From assembly GCA_044227925.1 (NCBI GenBank), contig JBGAVW010000001.1:180096-244095 (forward strand): a DNA stretch of 64,000 nucleotides. The letters run 5' to 3'. A program made the translations under genes and the position numbers. Positions 47,082-56,411 of this stretch are shown here, one piece after another. The notes under the pieces were generated by a model that made no database searches, was not told the DNA's origin, and saw nothing but the letters and a program-made list of their open reading frames with translations. The DNA is from JADJLQ01 sp044227925 (lineage in GTDB: Bacteria > Bacteroidota > Bacteroidia > Chitinophagales > Saprospiraceae). The number at the start of each line of letters is the position of its first letter. Position 1 is the stretch's first letter.

Positions 47082-48197
47082 CTATATGGTTGCCGGGTCT
47101 ATATGTTCTATAATATCCAGCCCAAATGCCTTGATTCCTACTCTGCGGCGCGGCTGTGATGTAATTAATTTGATTTTAGAAATACCAAGGTCATGCAGTA
47201 TTTGAGCTCCGATTCCATAATCCCGTTGTTCTTTTGAATAATCGGCCGGAGAAGATTCCGATTTTTCCTTAATCGCTTCTAATAATGAAATTTGTTTCTC
47301 TTCGTGGAAGAGATTGAGAAAAACCCCTTTTCCTTGTTTTTGGATATAGTTTAGTGTCAGATCTATTTGTTTGCCGTATCCGTTGAACACTATATTATAG
47401 AAATCACCATTTTCAGATGATGAATGTACTCTCACTGGTACCGCGTCGGATTCATTAAATTCTCCTTTTACGATTGCAAGATGTTCATCACCGTTATTTT
47501 GTTTGTACACGATAGCTTTAAAACTTCCCGTGGGGGTATTAATTTCCTTTTCATAACACCGTTCTACCAATCTTTCCTTTTTAAGTCTAAATGCGACAAG
47601 GTCCTGGATGGAAATTATTTTCAGGTGATGTTTTTCAGCTATTTTAAGTAAGTCAGGCAATCGGGCCATCGACCCATCATCATTTAGTATTTCCACTAAT
47701 ACGCCTGCTGGATAAAGCCCGGCTAGTCTCGCCAAATCGATCGAAGCTTCGGTATGACCGTTTCGTCTGAGTACCCCCCCGGTTTTCGCCCTAAGTGGGA
47801 AAATATGACCTGGCCTGGCAAAGTCAGAGCCTTTGGCTTCACTGGAAGTGAGCATTTTAATACAGGTAGATCTGTCGTGGGCTGATATACCGGTGGTACA
47901 GCCATGGCCAATCAAATCTATCGAAACGGTAAATGCGGTTTCGTGAAATGCAGTATTAGAGGACACCATCAACGGAAGGTTTAATTCATCTGCCCTTTGC
48001 TCGTCGATTGGAGCACATATTAATCCACGACCATAGGTAGCCATAAAATTGATGATTTCAGGGCTTATTTTTTCTGCGGCACATATAAAATCGCCTTCAT
48101 TTTCGCGATCCTCATTATCTACCACGATGAGTACTTTGCCTTGCCGTATATCTTCTAATGCTTCTTCAATAGTATGCAATTTATTTACAGAATTCAT
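47082..48197 (-). CDS. ribBA: RibBA: DHBP synthase fused to a degenerate GTP cyclohydrolase II domain
   Basis: From the ATG at 48197 this is a 371-residue protein. Residues 1-205 are an intact RibB domain (VDNEDRENEGDF, HGCTTGISAHDR, GHTEASIDLA), which makes 3,4-dihydroxy-2-butanone 4-phosphate for riboflavin synthesis. Residues about 210-371 follow the GTP cyclohydrolase II fold, but the zinc region (reverse strand, about 47371-47437) reads HSSSENGDFYNIVFNGYGKQ. The three zinc cysteines of RibA (two of them in the RCDCG motif) are absent, and the usual EGRGIGL is changed to QGKGVFL. DYGIGAQILHDLGI is retained. The second activity is probably lost. Confidence 0.9.
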   Translation of the reverse strand: MNSVNKLHTIEEALEDIRQGKVLIVVDNEDRENEGDFICAAEKISPEIINFMATYGRGLICAPIDEQRADELNLPLMVSSNTAFHETAFTVSIDLIGHGCTTGISAHDRSTCIKMLTSSEAKGSDFARPGHIFPLRAKTGGVLRRNGHTEASIDLARLAGLYPAGVLVEILNDDGSMARLPDLLKIAEKHHLKIISIQDLVAFRLKKERLVERCYEKEINTPTGSFKAIVYKQNNGDEHLAIVKGEFNESDAVPVRVHSSSENGDFYNIVFNGYGKQIDLTLNYIQKQGKGVFLNLFHEEKQISLLEAIKEKSESSPADYSKEQRDYGIGAQILHDLGISKIKLITSQPRRRVGIKAFGLDIIEHIDPATI

Positions 48198-48206
48198 TTG
48201 GTGTCG

Positions 48207-48214
48207 CAAAGGTA
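48207..48214 (-). promoter_or_regulatory. -7 element close to the ribBA start
   Basis: The reverse strand reads TACCTTTG, 9 nt before the ATG at 48197. It overlaps an alternative TTG start at 48209, which is therefore unlikely. Confidence 0.55.
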
Positions 48215-48228
48215 AAGGATTGTGTGAT

Positions 48229-49392
48229 TTATGACTTATGCTTATTTATGATATCAATCAATAATTTATTCTTATCGGCCCAGTTGAATTCCTTTGCTAT
48301 GAAATTTCTGCTGTTTTCCCTTTGTGCAGCGTGGCCGATAAAGTGAGACAACAGGTTGCCAATTTCGGATACATAGGCTGCGGCATTATGTGCTATGTGT
48401 ACGGTGTTCAATTTTAACCCAAGCCCGTCACTTACTTCTTTGCTGCAAATTACCTCACATCCACTGGCTAATGCCTCCAGAATCTTATTTTGCATACCCG
48501 TGCCCTTAGTGATTGGAGCGATAAATACTTTTGACCGCTTGTATATTGAAGTTATATCTACCACATCAGGCATTAATTCTACATAAGGATTTCCTTTTAC
48601 CAGAAGTTTGAGCGACGGTGAGGGGTTCGCACCGGCAATTACTATTTTTAGCGATTTGCTCAGATAGGGTGCAATTTTTTTTATTATAAAATGTACGGCA
48701 TCCACGTTTGAGTAATATGAAAGATTGCCAACAAATAAAAGGTCGATGTCTCTCTCCTGAGTTAGGCTGACATTTAAAAAACCTGTATCAATACCATTTG
48801 GAATTACAGCAACAGGACTGCATTTAGCGGGCAGTTGACTAGCATCCACTTTTGAGATAATAGTGTGATAATCAAAAAAAGGAAAAATCGCAGCTTCATA
48901 TTCTTTCACTTTTGCCGATTCCCATTTCCAAAACAACTTTATAAGTCCGGTACTGGTTTCTGCCCGCTTTGCACTATTGGTGCTGAAGCAATCCATATAA
49001 TCCAGTGTTTTTGGTAAAGGTACATTTTTGACATATTCGGTAGTCCTGATTAATTGTACATAGATATGATCAGGGTGGGTCGACTCTATGATTCTATTAA
49101 TTTTCTTTTCAATAGATCTGTTAAAAAAATAGGATACCTGTACAGGCCATCCTTTTAGCAGACCTTTTATAATGTTCAGGCCGATGGCAAACTTACTTAA
49201 TTTGAAAATGTATAATTTATCGCATAAGCCTTCCAGTGTTTTTTTGTGGTCTGCAGGTACTTCCTCATCAGTGAGGGATATGTAAATGATTTTAAATTCC
49301 TTGGCCAGATCCTGTATTTGATGATACATTCTGAGCTTGTCTCCTTTATTTAATGGGTATGGATACCGGGAACTAACTATGAGTAGCGTCAC
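48229..49392 (-). CDS. Glycosyltransferase, GT4-like (second of a pair)
   Basis: The 387-residue protein has a GT-B layout: an N-terminal domain beginning LLIVSSRYPYPLNKGDKLRM and a C-terminal donor-binding domain with LLFVGNLSYYSNVDAVHFI, PYVELMPDVVDI and KGTGMQNKILEALASGCEVICS. GT4 enzymes transfer sugars to surface glycans with retention. Its start is 3 nt after the stop of the other glycosyltransferase gene. The sugar and acceptor are unknown. Confidence 0.88.
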   Translation of the reverse strand: MTLLIVSSRYPYPLNKGDKLRMYHQIQDLAKEFKIIYISLTDEEVPADHKKTLEGLCDKLYIFKLSKFAIGLNIIKGLLKGWPVQVSYFFNRSIEKKINRIIESTHPDHIYVQLIRTTEYVKNVPLPKTLDYMDCFSTNSAKRAETSTGLIKLFWKWESAKVKEYEAAIFPFFDYHTIISKVDASQLPAKCSPVAVIPNGIDTGFLNVSLTQERDIDLLFVGNLSYYSNVDAVHFIIKKIAPYLSKSLKIVIAGANPSPSLKLLVKGNPYVELMPDVVDITSIYKRSKVFIAPITKGTGMQNKILEALASGCEVICSKEVSDGLGLKLNTVHIAHNAAAYVSEIGNLLSHFIGHAAQRENSRNFIAKEFNWADKNKLLIDIINKHKS

Positions 49393-49395
49393 GCT

Positions 49396-50628
49396 CTAGG
49401 ATACTCCTGCATTTTGTTTGTGATAACCGGAATCTAAAAGGGATTGGTATTTAGCAATCAATCCGGCAGCGATTTTGAATGTGTCGTATCTCTCTGATAC
49501 AAATTGTACTGCATTTTGCCCTATCCTTTGTTTTTCTTCAGGATGCGTATGCAGGTATTCAAAACATTCAACATATTCTTCCGGTGTGTCGGCTATCAGA
49601 ATATTTTCCATATGCGTAGCTGGAATTCCTTCCAGTCCCAGTGAAGTGGTAACGATCACTTTACCTAATGCCATACCTTCCAGAATTTTTACTCTCATTC
49701 CACTTCCTGAGAGCAAGGGCACTACCATCAATGGATGTGAATTTATAAATACATTTGAATTCTCCACTTCTCCGTGAATGACCACCTGGTTCATTTTTAA
49801 CGATTTGATGGAATCAGGACAATTTCGACCTGCTACATGTAATTCAAAATCCGGAAAACGTTGATTTACCTTATGCCATACTTTATGCAAAAACCAGTTT
49901 AATGCTTCAGAATTGGGCATCCAATCCAGAGCTCCGATAAAAGTGATACTGGTTTTGGCGGGCAATTGACTGGATGGTTTGTACTGCTTTAATTCAATTC
50001 CGATAGGGGAGGTGATAGCCCCATTGAGATACCCTAACTTTCTGAATTTACTCATATCACGATCAGTGAAAGCGATGAGTAAATCGTATTTTTCAAACTG
50101 CTCTACTTCGTATTTTTTAAGTTGTTTGGTAAGGTGTTTGAGGTACCACTTTTTCCAATTGTTGGGATGATGCTCAATGATTCTTTCCCAAATTTCGTGC
50201 TCTATATTATGTGCCCGAAGAGAAACGATGGCATCTGAATATTTTTCAATGGTTTGAATATAGGGTGCCAGGTACAAGGTTTCCAATTGAATTACATCAT
50301 ATTCATTTGATGTAAGTAATTCTATCAGTTTAGCATTAAACTCATTGGAAATAAACCGGGTCACATGATACGATTGACCCTTAATCAAATTTACCAGAGC
50401 ATCCCAATTGTTAATTGAAGTATCAACATCAATTGAATGAATTTCTTTAAAATAAGAATAATCCAAAGGCAAATTTTCAACATCAAAATGATGTTTATTG
50501 GTGTTCATGGAAAGTAATGTAAGTTCACAACCCATTTGGTGCAATGCTTTACTCAAATGAGTAACTGCAATAGATTCACCATCTTTTAATGGGTATGGAA
50601 ATTTCTTACACAGCTGTAATATGCGCAT
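49396..50628 (-). CDS. Glycosyltransferase, GT4-like (first of a pair)
   Basis: The 410-residue protein shares the GT-B layout and the opening RILQLCKKFPYPLKDGESIA with its neighbour. The donor domain has ITFIGALDWMPNSEALNWF and SGSGMRVKILEGMALGKVIVTT. The pair is probably an old duplication in one operon. No flippase, polymerase or other surface-polysaccharide gene lies beside it. Confidence 0.88.
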   Translation of the reverse strand: MRILQLCKKFPYPLKDGESIAVTHLSKALHQMGCELTLLSMNTNKHHFDVENLPLDYSYFKEIHSIDVDTSINNWDALVNLIKGQSYHVTRFISNEFNAKLIELLTSNEYDVIQLETLYLAPYIQTIEKYSDAIVSLRAHNIEHEIWERIIEHHPNNWKKWYLKHLTKQLKKYEVEQFEKYDLLIAFTDRDMSKFRKLGYLNGAITSPIGIELKQYKPSSQLPAKTSITFIGALDWMPNSEALNWFLHKVWHKVNQRFPDFELHVAGRNCPDSIKSLKMNQVVIHGEVENSNVFINSHPLMVVPLLSGSGMRVKILEGMALGKVIVTTSLGLEGIPATHMENILIADTPEEYVECFEYLHTHPEEKQRIGQNAVQFVSERYDTFKIAAGLIAKYQSLLDSGYHKQNAGVS

Positions 50629-50869
50629 AGGTTAATTTGGTAGCGACCCACAAATATGGTTAAAAAAATCGAAATGGTTGCCTTTACTATTACGAATCTC
50701 TTTATATGGTGGATAAATTACCCCAAGGGGTGAAAGCAAAAGGTCTCTATCAAGCATAAACATGTAAACGAAAAAACTATTGGATTTCGTCGATAAATCA
50801 ATAAAAAAAACTCAATTATTTAGAAAAACGCCAAATGTGGTTAAAAAATAAGAGATTTGACTTCAATAC

Positions 50870-51535
50870 ATGGAGTGGATTATACAAGCCGAAAACATCA
50901 CAAAAACATTTGGATCAGTACAGGTTTTGCAATCTCTGGACTTGCAAGTGACTAAAGGTGAACTAATTGCGATTATGGGCAAATCGGGTTCCGGCAAAAG
51001 TACATTACTTCATATACTTGGGACCCTGGATAAGCCGGATTCTGGCATGTTAAAAATTGCCGGTAAAAATCCGAATGAATTCAATCAGGATAGATTGGCA
51101 GAATTCAGAAATAAAGAAATTGGGTTTGTATTTCAATTCCACCATCTCCTTCCAGAATTCAATCTAATCGAAAATATCTCGATGCCGGGTTATATAGCTG
51201 GAAACAATAAGGAACTGTTGCAGACCAGAGCTGCTTTTTTATTGGATTATTTTGGATTAAAAAACCAGATAAATAATAAACCTGCTCAGCTTTCCGGTGG
51301 AGAACAACAAAGAGGGGCTATTTGCCGGGCACTCTTCAATGAGCCTTCAATTATTCTAGCTGACGAACCTACCGGAAACCTGGATCAGCAGAATGCAGAA
51401 GAATTTCATAGGTTAATAAGGAATCTGAGCACTGACTTTAATCAAACATTTATAATTGTAACTCACCAGGCTGATCTCGCAGATCAATGCGATAAAGTGA
51501 TGATTTTAGAATCCGGAAAACTTCATGTCAGATAA
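50870..51535 (+). CDS. lolD: LolD-like ABC transporter ATP-binding protein
   Basis: The 221-residue protein has a full ABC ATPase: Walker A GKSGSGKST, Q-loop and the LolD-type FQFHHLLPEFN, signature LSGGEQQRG, Walker B IILADEPTGNLD and switch His in VTHQ. LolD powers release of lipoproteins from the inner membrane with LolC/E. The permease genes are not adjacent here. A MacB-type role cannot be excluded. Confidence 0.88.
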   Translation: MEWIIQAENITKTFGSVQVLQSLDLQVTKGELIAIMGKSGSGKSTLLHILGTLDKPDSGMLKIAGKNPNEFNQDRLAEFRNKEIGFVFQFHHLLPEFNLIENISMPGYIAGNNKELLQTRAAFLLDYFGLKNQINNKPAQLSGGEQQRGAICRALFNEPSIILADEPTGNLDQQNAEEFHRLIRNLSTDFNQTFIIVTHQADLADQCDKVMILESGKLHVR

Positions 51536-51641
51536 AAGTTTTTCACAGTTCAATTTTGATATCACTTAATTATCATCATATAAAAGTGTAAACCAAAATT
51601 TGGTTCAATTGTTCTAGTTTACGATAAAGATAAAATAAACT

Positions 51642-52283
51642 ATGTCAAAGAAAATTGGAATCATTGGTTCTGGCCATGTGGCCAGGGAACTTGCAAAAGG
51701 CTTTTTAGATCAAGGTTTTGAGGTAATGATTGGATCCGGAAATCTTGCTAAGATTGCGGAAATCTCCTCACAATTAAAAGTTTTAACCGGCAATTTTGAG
51801 CAGGCTGCCACATTCGGAGATATCCTGGTATTGGCTGTAAAAGGAGCTGTCGCCATAAAAGTGTTTGGCTCACTTAGTGAAGACAGTGTCAAAGGCAAAA
51901 CAATTCTTGATGCCACTAATCCAATTGCTGAAGTACCACCGGTGCATGGGGTGTTACAATATTTTACAAAACAAAATGAATCACTTGGAGCTGAGTTGCA
52001 AAAAGTACAACCGGCAGCTCATATTGTCAAGGCTTTCAATTCTGTTGGGGCGGCTCATATGTACAAGCCATCCTTTAAAAGTGGTAAACCCACCATGTTT
52101 ATTTGTGGAAATAATGAGCAGGCAAAATCCGAAGCTGTTGATATTATAGATTCTTTTGGCTGGGAGGTAGCGGATATGGGCAGTATAGATGCAGCTGGAG
52201 CAATAGAAGCATTGTGCGTACTTTGGTGTATCAAAGGCTTTAAAGAGGGCACCTGGAATCATGCTTTCAAATTATTGGTTTGA
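51642..52283 (+). CDS. NADP-binding oxidoreductase, F420-reductase-like
   Basis: The 213-residue protein has an N-terminal Rossmann fold (IGIIGSGHVARELAKGFLDQGF). The rest matches the NADPH:F420 oxidoreductase-like family (VLAVKGAVAIKVF, LDATNPIAE, HIVKAFNSVGAAHM). Members outside F420-using organisms act on unknown substrates, and nothing here points to F420 use. It is followed by the RraA/enolase pair after 162 nt. Confidence 0.85.
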   Translation: MSKKIGIIGSGHVARELAKGFLDQGFEVMIGSGNLAKIAEISSQLKVLTGNFEQAATFGDILVLAVKGAVAIKVFGSLSEDSVKGKTILDATNPIAEVPPVHGVLQYFTKQNESLGAELQKVQPAAHIVKAFNSVGAAHMYKPSFKSGKPTMFICGNNEQAKSEAVDIIDSFGWEVADMGSIDAAGAIEALCVLWCIKGFKEGTWNHAFKLLV

Positions 52284-52445
52284 GTTTTTTTGAAGATGTT
52301 GAATATCATCATTTTCACCCCATTAGGTCAGTACCGTTCGGTTATTTATTATTCATGCCGATTAGTCTAAAACAACGGTCATATAATCTAATACATTTTT
52401 TATATCAGAAATAAATCATATTATTGGTTTATTAATCTTTATTGT

Positions 52446-53390
52446 ATGAATAAATTTTGTATTATATTAATTGTGGTTTTGTGTTATAGCCTGAATGGTT
52501 TCACACAGCATATTTCTAAAGAAGATATGCTTGCCCTTACTCCAAATTGGAAGGGTGAGCGATTCGAAAATGGCAGACCAAAGGTGCCGGATGAATTACT
52601 CAAGAGATTAAAATTGGTCACCCTGGAAGAAGCCTGGGCTGTCCTTAGAAATGAAAACTATAAATATAACTATGAAGACGGTTGGCAGACAATAAATCCC
52701 GATAGTGTCCTGGTCGGCAGAGCAGTAACCGCCACTTTCATGCCTGGCAGGCCGGATTTACAGAAAGTGATTGATGACAGAGGTTTGACTAAAGAAGGCC
52801 GCCAGAAAGCTCAAAATACCTGGCCTATAGAAATATTAATCAAAGGGGATGTTTATGTTGCTGACCAATTTGGGGCACATAATAATGGACCTACTGTAGG
52901 TGACAATCTGGGAAATTCTATTTATTCCAAAACCGGTAATGGAATCGTTTATTATGGCGCAATACGGGATATCAATGGATTAAAAGAGTTAGGTGGTTTT
53001 ACCTCATTTTTTAAATCCTATCACCCTTCGCATCATCAAAACAGCATTACGGGTGATCTAAATACCACTTTGGTGGGCCTAAATACCCCTACCCGGATAG
53101 GAAACGCCACCGTTTTACCAGGTGATGCAGTACTGGGCAGAGATGGAGGTGTGATTTTTATACCTCCGCATTTATTGGAAAAAGTAGTGAAGACTTCAGA
53201 GATAGTGAGACTCCGTGATATGTTTTCTCACCAGAGATTAAAAGAAGGAAAATATACGACAGGCCAGATTGATACCAGATGGGCCGCGGATATAGAAAAA
53301 GATTTTTCGCAATGGCTCAATGCCCATATAGATAAATTGCCTGTACCTAAAGAACAAATTCAAGAAATTTTAAAACAACGAACCTGGTAA
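52446..53390 (+). CDS. RraA-like (HMG/CHA aldolase-type) protein, secreted
   Basis: The 314-residue protein has a signal peptide (1-20). The RraA fold is shown by GDVYVADQFGAHNNGPTVGDNL and GAIRDINGLKEL, with the Arg-Asp of the metal-dependent pyruvate aldolases. It is longer than the typical RraA of about 160-230 residues. The stop overlaps the next ATG by one base. With the enolase-superfamily dehydratase downstream, it may cleave a 2-keto-acid from sugar-acid breakdown. Confidence 0.83.
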   Translation: MNKFCIILIVVLCYSLNGFTQHISKEDMLALTPNWKGERFENGRPKVPDELLKRLKLVTLEEAWAVLRNENYKYNYEDGWQTINPDSVLVGRAVTATFMPGRPDLQKVIDDRGLTKEGRQKAQNTWPIEILIKGDVYVADQFGAHNNGPTVGDNLGNSIYSKTGNGIVYYGAIRDINGLKELGGFTSFFKSYHPSHHQNSITGDLNTTLVGLNTPTRIGNATVLPGDAVLGRDGGVIFIPPHLLEKVVKTSEIVRLRDMFSHQRLKEGKYTTGQIDTRWAADIEKDFSQWLNAHIDKLPVPKEQIQEILKQRTW

Positions 53391-54667
53391 TGAAAAACTC
53401 AAGACGAAAATTTTTTGGCCAAAGCCTGGCTTTGACCGGATTAGCCGCAAGTCCTGTGGCTGCGTTTACTTCAAAATTTGAAGACTCTATGCAGAGGAAT
53501 GAGCAATACTCAGCACCCTCTGATATAAAAATTACGGATATCAAATGCGGCTATATCAGGAATGGTCATAGTCTTTTTGTGAAAATATATACCAACCAGG
53601 ATGTGTGGGGGTGTGGCGAAGGTGTCGATGCTACTCCGGGTACTTATCATTTGGTAAAAATGATGGGTCAGCGGATTAAGGATCAAAGTCCGCTCAATGT
53701 TCACCGACTTTTTGAACAATTGAGAAAAGGCGGGTTCTTTGAAGGTGCCCAGTCCGGTATGTATGTAGCTGTACTTTCAGCGATCGAATCTGCCTTATGG
53801 GATCTGGCCGGTAAGATATTAGGCCTCCCGATATACCAGTTGCTTGGAGGAAAATTCAGAGATCGGATACGCGTGTATATGGATACGGCTTTATATCAAA
53901 GCACCAACCCAAAGCCAGAAGAATTTGCAACGGCTGCTAAAAAAGCCGTAGAGATGGGATTTAACGCAATAAAATTTGATGTAGATCAGGCAAACGATCC
54001 TAATAAATATGATCGGTATAACTGGACTGCATCGCCTGCAGAATTGCAAAGAATGGTAGATCAGATCTCCGCTGCCAGGCAGGCAGTAGGGCCGAAAATT
54101 GATATTTGTGTAGACATGCATGGCAAATACGATGCGCCTACGGGAGAGAAAGTCGCAAAGCTATTCGAACCTTTGAATCTGATGTGGCTGGAAGAGCCCG
54201 TACCTGCCGAAAACCCAAAAGCGTATAAGAAAATTGCTGACTCTACCAGTACGCCTATTTGCGGTGGAGAAAATCATTATCTGGGTTATGGTTTCAGAGA
54301 ATTATTGGAATTGGGGGCTGTAGACATCATCATGCCAGACCTTCAGAAGGCAGGTGGACTAGGTGAAGGGCAACGAATTGCTAATCTTTCAAATCTGTAT
54401 TATGTACCGTTTGCTCCGCATATGGTCGCTTCATTTTTGGGAGCTATGGCATCGTGCCATGTTTGCGCCACTGTGCCCAATTTTTTGATATTGGAATGGC
54501 AAACATATTTTCATTCCGATCCAATGTTTAAAGAAATCATAAAATACGATGGGGAGTGGGTAGATAAGGGATTTATTCCATTGTCTAATAAACCAGGAGT
54601 TGGAGTTGAAATCAATGAGGAAGGAATGAAAAAATATGCGCCAAAAGGAGTGCCATTTTTTGAATAA
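53390..54667 (+). CDS. Enolase-superfamily (mandelate racemase-like) protein, Tat-exported
   Basis: The 425-residue protein has a twin-arginine leader (RRKFFGQSLALTGLAA). The capping domain and TIM barrel show IKFDVD (base Lys), ICVDMHG, WLEEPVP and CGGENHYLGYGF with the three metal ligands, and a His in PFAPHM. Members dehydrate or racemise sugar acids such as galactonate. It is translationally coupled to the RraA-like gene, suggesting a dehydratase-aldolase pair outside the cytoplasm. Confidence 0.88.
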   Translation: MKNSRRKFFGQSLALTGLAASPVAAFTSKFEDSMQRNEQYSAPSDIKITDIKCGYIRNGHSLFVKIYTNQDVWGCGEGVDATPGTYHLVKMMGQRIKDQSPLNVHRLFEQLRKGGFFEGAQSGMYVAVLSAIESALWDLAGKILGLPIYQLLGGKFRDRIRVYMDTALYQSTNPKPEEFATAAKKAVEMGFNAIKFDVDQANDPNKYDRYNWTASPAELQRMVDQISAARQAVGPKIDICVDMHGKYDAPTGEKVAKLFEPLNLMWLEEPVPAENPKAYKKIADSTSTPICGGENHYLGYGFRELLELGAVDIIMPDLQKAGGLGEGQRIANLSNLYYVPFAPHMVASFLGAMASCHVCATVPNFLILEWQTYFHSDPMFKEIIKYDGEWVDKGFIPLSNKPGVGVEINEEGMKKYAPKGVPFFE

Positions 54668-54731
54668 TAAATCAAAAAAGGCTTTCTGTTGGTAATTCGG
54701 CTAAATTATCCAAAGTAGTGAGACCGGTCAT

Positions 54732-54782
54732 TTTATCTATCCCAATTCTATGAATAAGATTCAAATAATTGGGATGGATAAA
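54732..54782. repeat. Long inverted repeat between convergent genes
   Basis: TTTATCTATCCCAATT (54732-54747) pairs with 54767-54782 over 16 bp (one G-T), around a 19-nt loop. It lies between the convergent enolase-type and ndk genes. It has no T-run and may act as a two-way terminator or mRNA-end hairpin. Confidence 0.6.
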
Positions 54783-54869
54783 TAGGGTTTGAAATAACGT
54801 TTTTACTGATTTATTCCAACTTAATGAATCCGTACTTTAACAAGTGAAAAAATGACGGAGTGATTAAAC

Positions 54870-55289
54870 TCAAAATACCTCAATGCCAGCAAAGTGGAAA
54901 GCCGATTCTATACCGGCATTTTCATTGGAGTCAGATCCATGTATGGCATTTTCTCCTACGTTTTTTGCATATTTTGCCCTGATGGTACCCGGCTCAGCAT
55001 TAGCAGGATTGGTGGCACCGATCAATTTTCTAAAATCCTCTACAGCATTTTCTTTTTCCAGGATAGCTGCTACTATCGGACCAGAACTCATAAAATCAAC
55101 CAACTCTCCATAGAAAGGCCTTGCCTTATGTATCTCGTAAAATCTGCCAGCAGCTTCTTTTGACAATCGGGTGAGCTTCATAGCTACGATTTTGAAACCG
55201 GCGTCTGTAATCTGATGAATGATGCCTCCGATATGGCCTGCAGCGACTGCATCAGGCTTGATCATAGTAAATGTGCGATTAGTAATCAT
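54870..55289 (-). CDS. ndk: Nucleoside diphosphate kinase
   Basis: The 139-residue protein has the full NDK pattern: TFTMIKPDAV, ATNPANAEPGTIRAKYA and the active-site His in NAIHGSDS. It moves phosphate from ATP to other nucleoside diphosphates in the cytoplasm. It has the usual length. Confidence 0.97.
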   Translation of the reverse strand: MITNRTFTMIKPDAVAAGHIGGIIHQITDAGFKIVAMKLTRLSKEAAGRFYEIHKARPFYGELVDFMSSGPIVAAILEKENAVEDFRKLIGATNPANAEPGTIRAKYAKNVGENAIHGSDSNENAGIESAFHFAGIEVF

Positions 55290-55310
55290 ATTTTTTTCTT
55301 AAATGGGACG

Positions 55311-55318
55311 CAAAGGTA
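55311..55318 (-). promoter_or_regulatory. -7 element for ndk
   Basis: The reverse strand reads TACCTTTG, 21 nt before the ndk ATG. Confidence 0.5.
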
Positions 55319-55381
55319 GTCTTTTATTACATGCTATTCAGGCTGCATTCACTTTTTTTTCTGATCTTTGCGGCGCCAATC

Positions 55382-56401
55382 ATGGAAGACCTGACCTTAA
55401 TCAAAAATGCGATACAATATCCACAAAATGTGGTGATACTGTCACATCGTAACCCCGACGGTGATGCAATAGGGTCATGCCTGGCCTGGAAACTTTACCT
55501 CATGGCCAAGGGACATAAAGTACATGTAATTCTTCCCAGTGAATTTCCCTTAAATTTTGCCTGGCTACCACATACCAGTGAAATAGTGATCTACGATCTT
55601 CACCCTGAGCGTGCAAAGGAATTGATTGAAGTGGCTTCGATGATATGCTGTCTGGATTTTAACTCGCTGGACCGTATTGACAAAATGACTGAAATGGTAA
55701 GGAGCAGCACTGCCTTCAAAATGATGATTGACCACCATATAGATCCGGAGCCATTTGTACAGGCTATGGTAAGTGATCCCACTGCCAGTGCAACCTGCGA
55801 GCTGATATTTGATGTGATTTTGGCCCTTGGCGATGAGAAATTTATTACCCCAGCATTGGCGGAATGCCTTTATACAGGTATCCTTACTGATACCGGAAAT
55901 TTTATTCATGCCGTCACACCTGCTATCATGCGCAAGTCGGCCCGATTACTGGAATTGGGGGTAGATAATGATAAACTTCAAATTTTAATTTTTAAAAACC
56001 TTCCTGAAAAACAACTCAGATTACTGGGATACAGTCTGTATCACAGAATGGAAATCATGCCGGAATACCAGGTAGGGCTTATTTTTCTGACGAAAGAAGA
56101 TTATGCAAAATTTGGTATCTCGCGTGGCGATACCGAAGGCATAGTAAACTACATGTTACAATTAAAAGAGGTACAGATAGCTGCCTTGATTACCGACCAA
56201 AATGGGATCATCAAATTTTCATTCAGGTCCAAAGGGGATATTTCTGTGCAAACATTGGCCCGAGAACATTTTAATGGTGGGGGACATAAAAATGCCAGTG
56301 GAGGTTATCAGCATACCAGCCTGAAGGAAGCAATAGAAAAATTTAAATCAGTAATTCCTAAATTTGCCCAATCCCATTATCCAATTCAATCATTAAATTA
56401 A
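55382..56401 (+). CDS. DHH family phosphoesterase (NrnA-like)
   Basis: From the ATG at 55382 this is a 339-residue protein with HRNPDGDAIGS, the DHH signature in MIDHHIDPE, GILTDTGNF and the DHHA1 motif GGGHKNASGG. NrnA-like enzymes degrade nanoRNA and pAp in the cytoplasm. An in-frame ATG at 55331 would add 17 hydrophobic residues; since NrnA is cytoplasmic I prefer the inner start. An FKBP lipoprotein gene follows after 10 nt. Confidence 0.9.
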   Translation: MEDLTLIKNAIQYPQNVVILSHRNPDGDAIGSCLAWKLYLMAKGHKVHVILPSEFPLNFAWLPHTSEIVIYDLHPERAKELIEVASMICCLDFNSLDRIDKMTEMVRSSTAFKMMIDHHIDPEPFVQAMVSDPTASATCELIFDVILALGDEKFITPALAECLYTGILTDTGNFIHAVTPAIMRKSARLLELGVDNDKLQILIFKNLPEKQLRLLGYSLYHRMEIMPEYQVGLIFLTKEDYAKFGISRGDTEGIVNYMLQLKEVQIAALITDQNGIIKFSFRSKGDISVQTLAREHFNGGGHKNASGGYQHTSLKEAIEKFKSVIPKFAQSHYPIQSLN

Positions 56402-56411
56402 TATCCAGATC

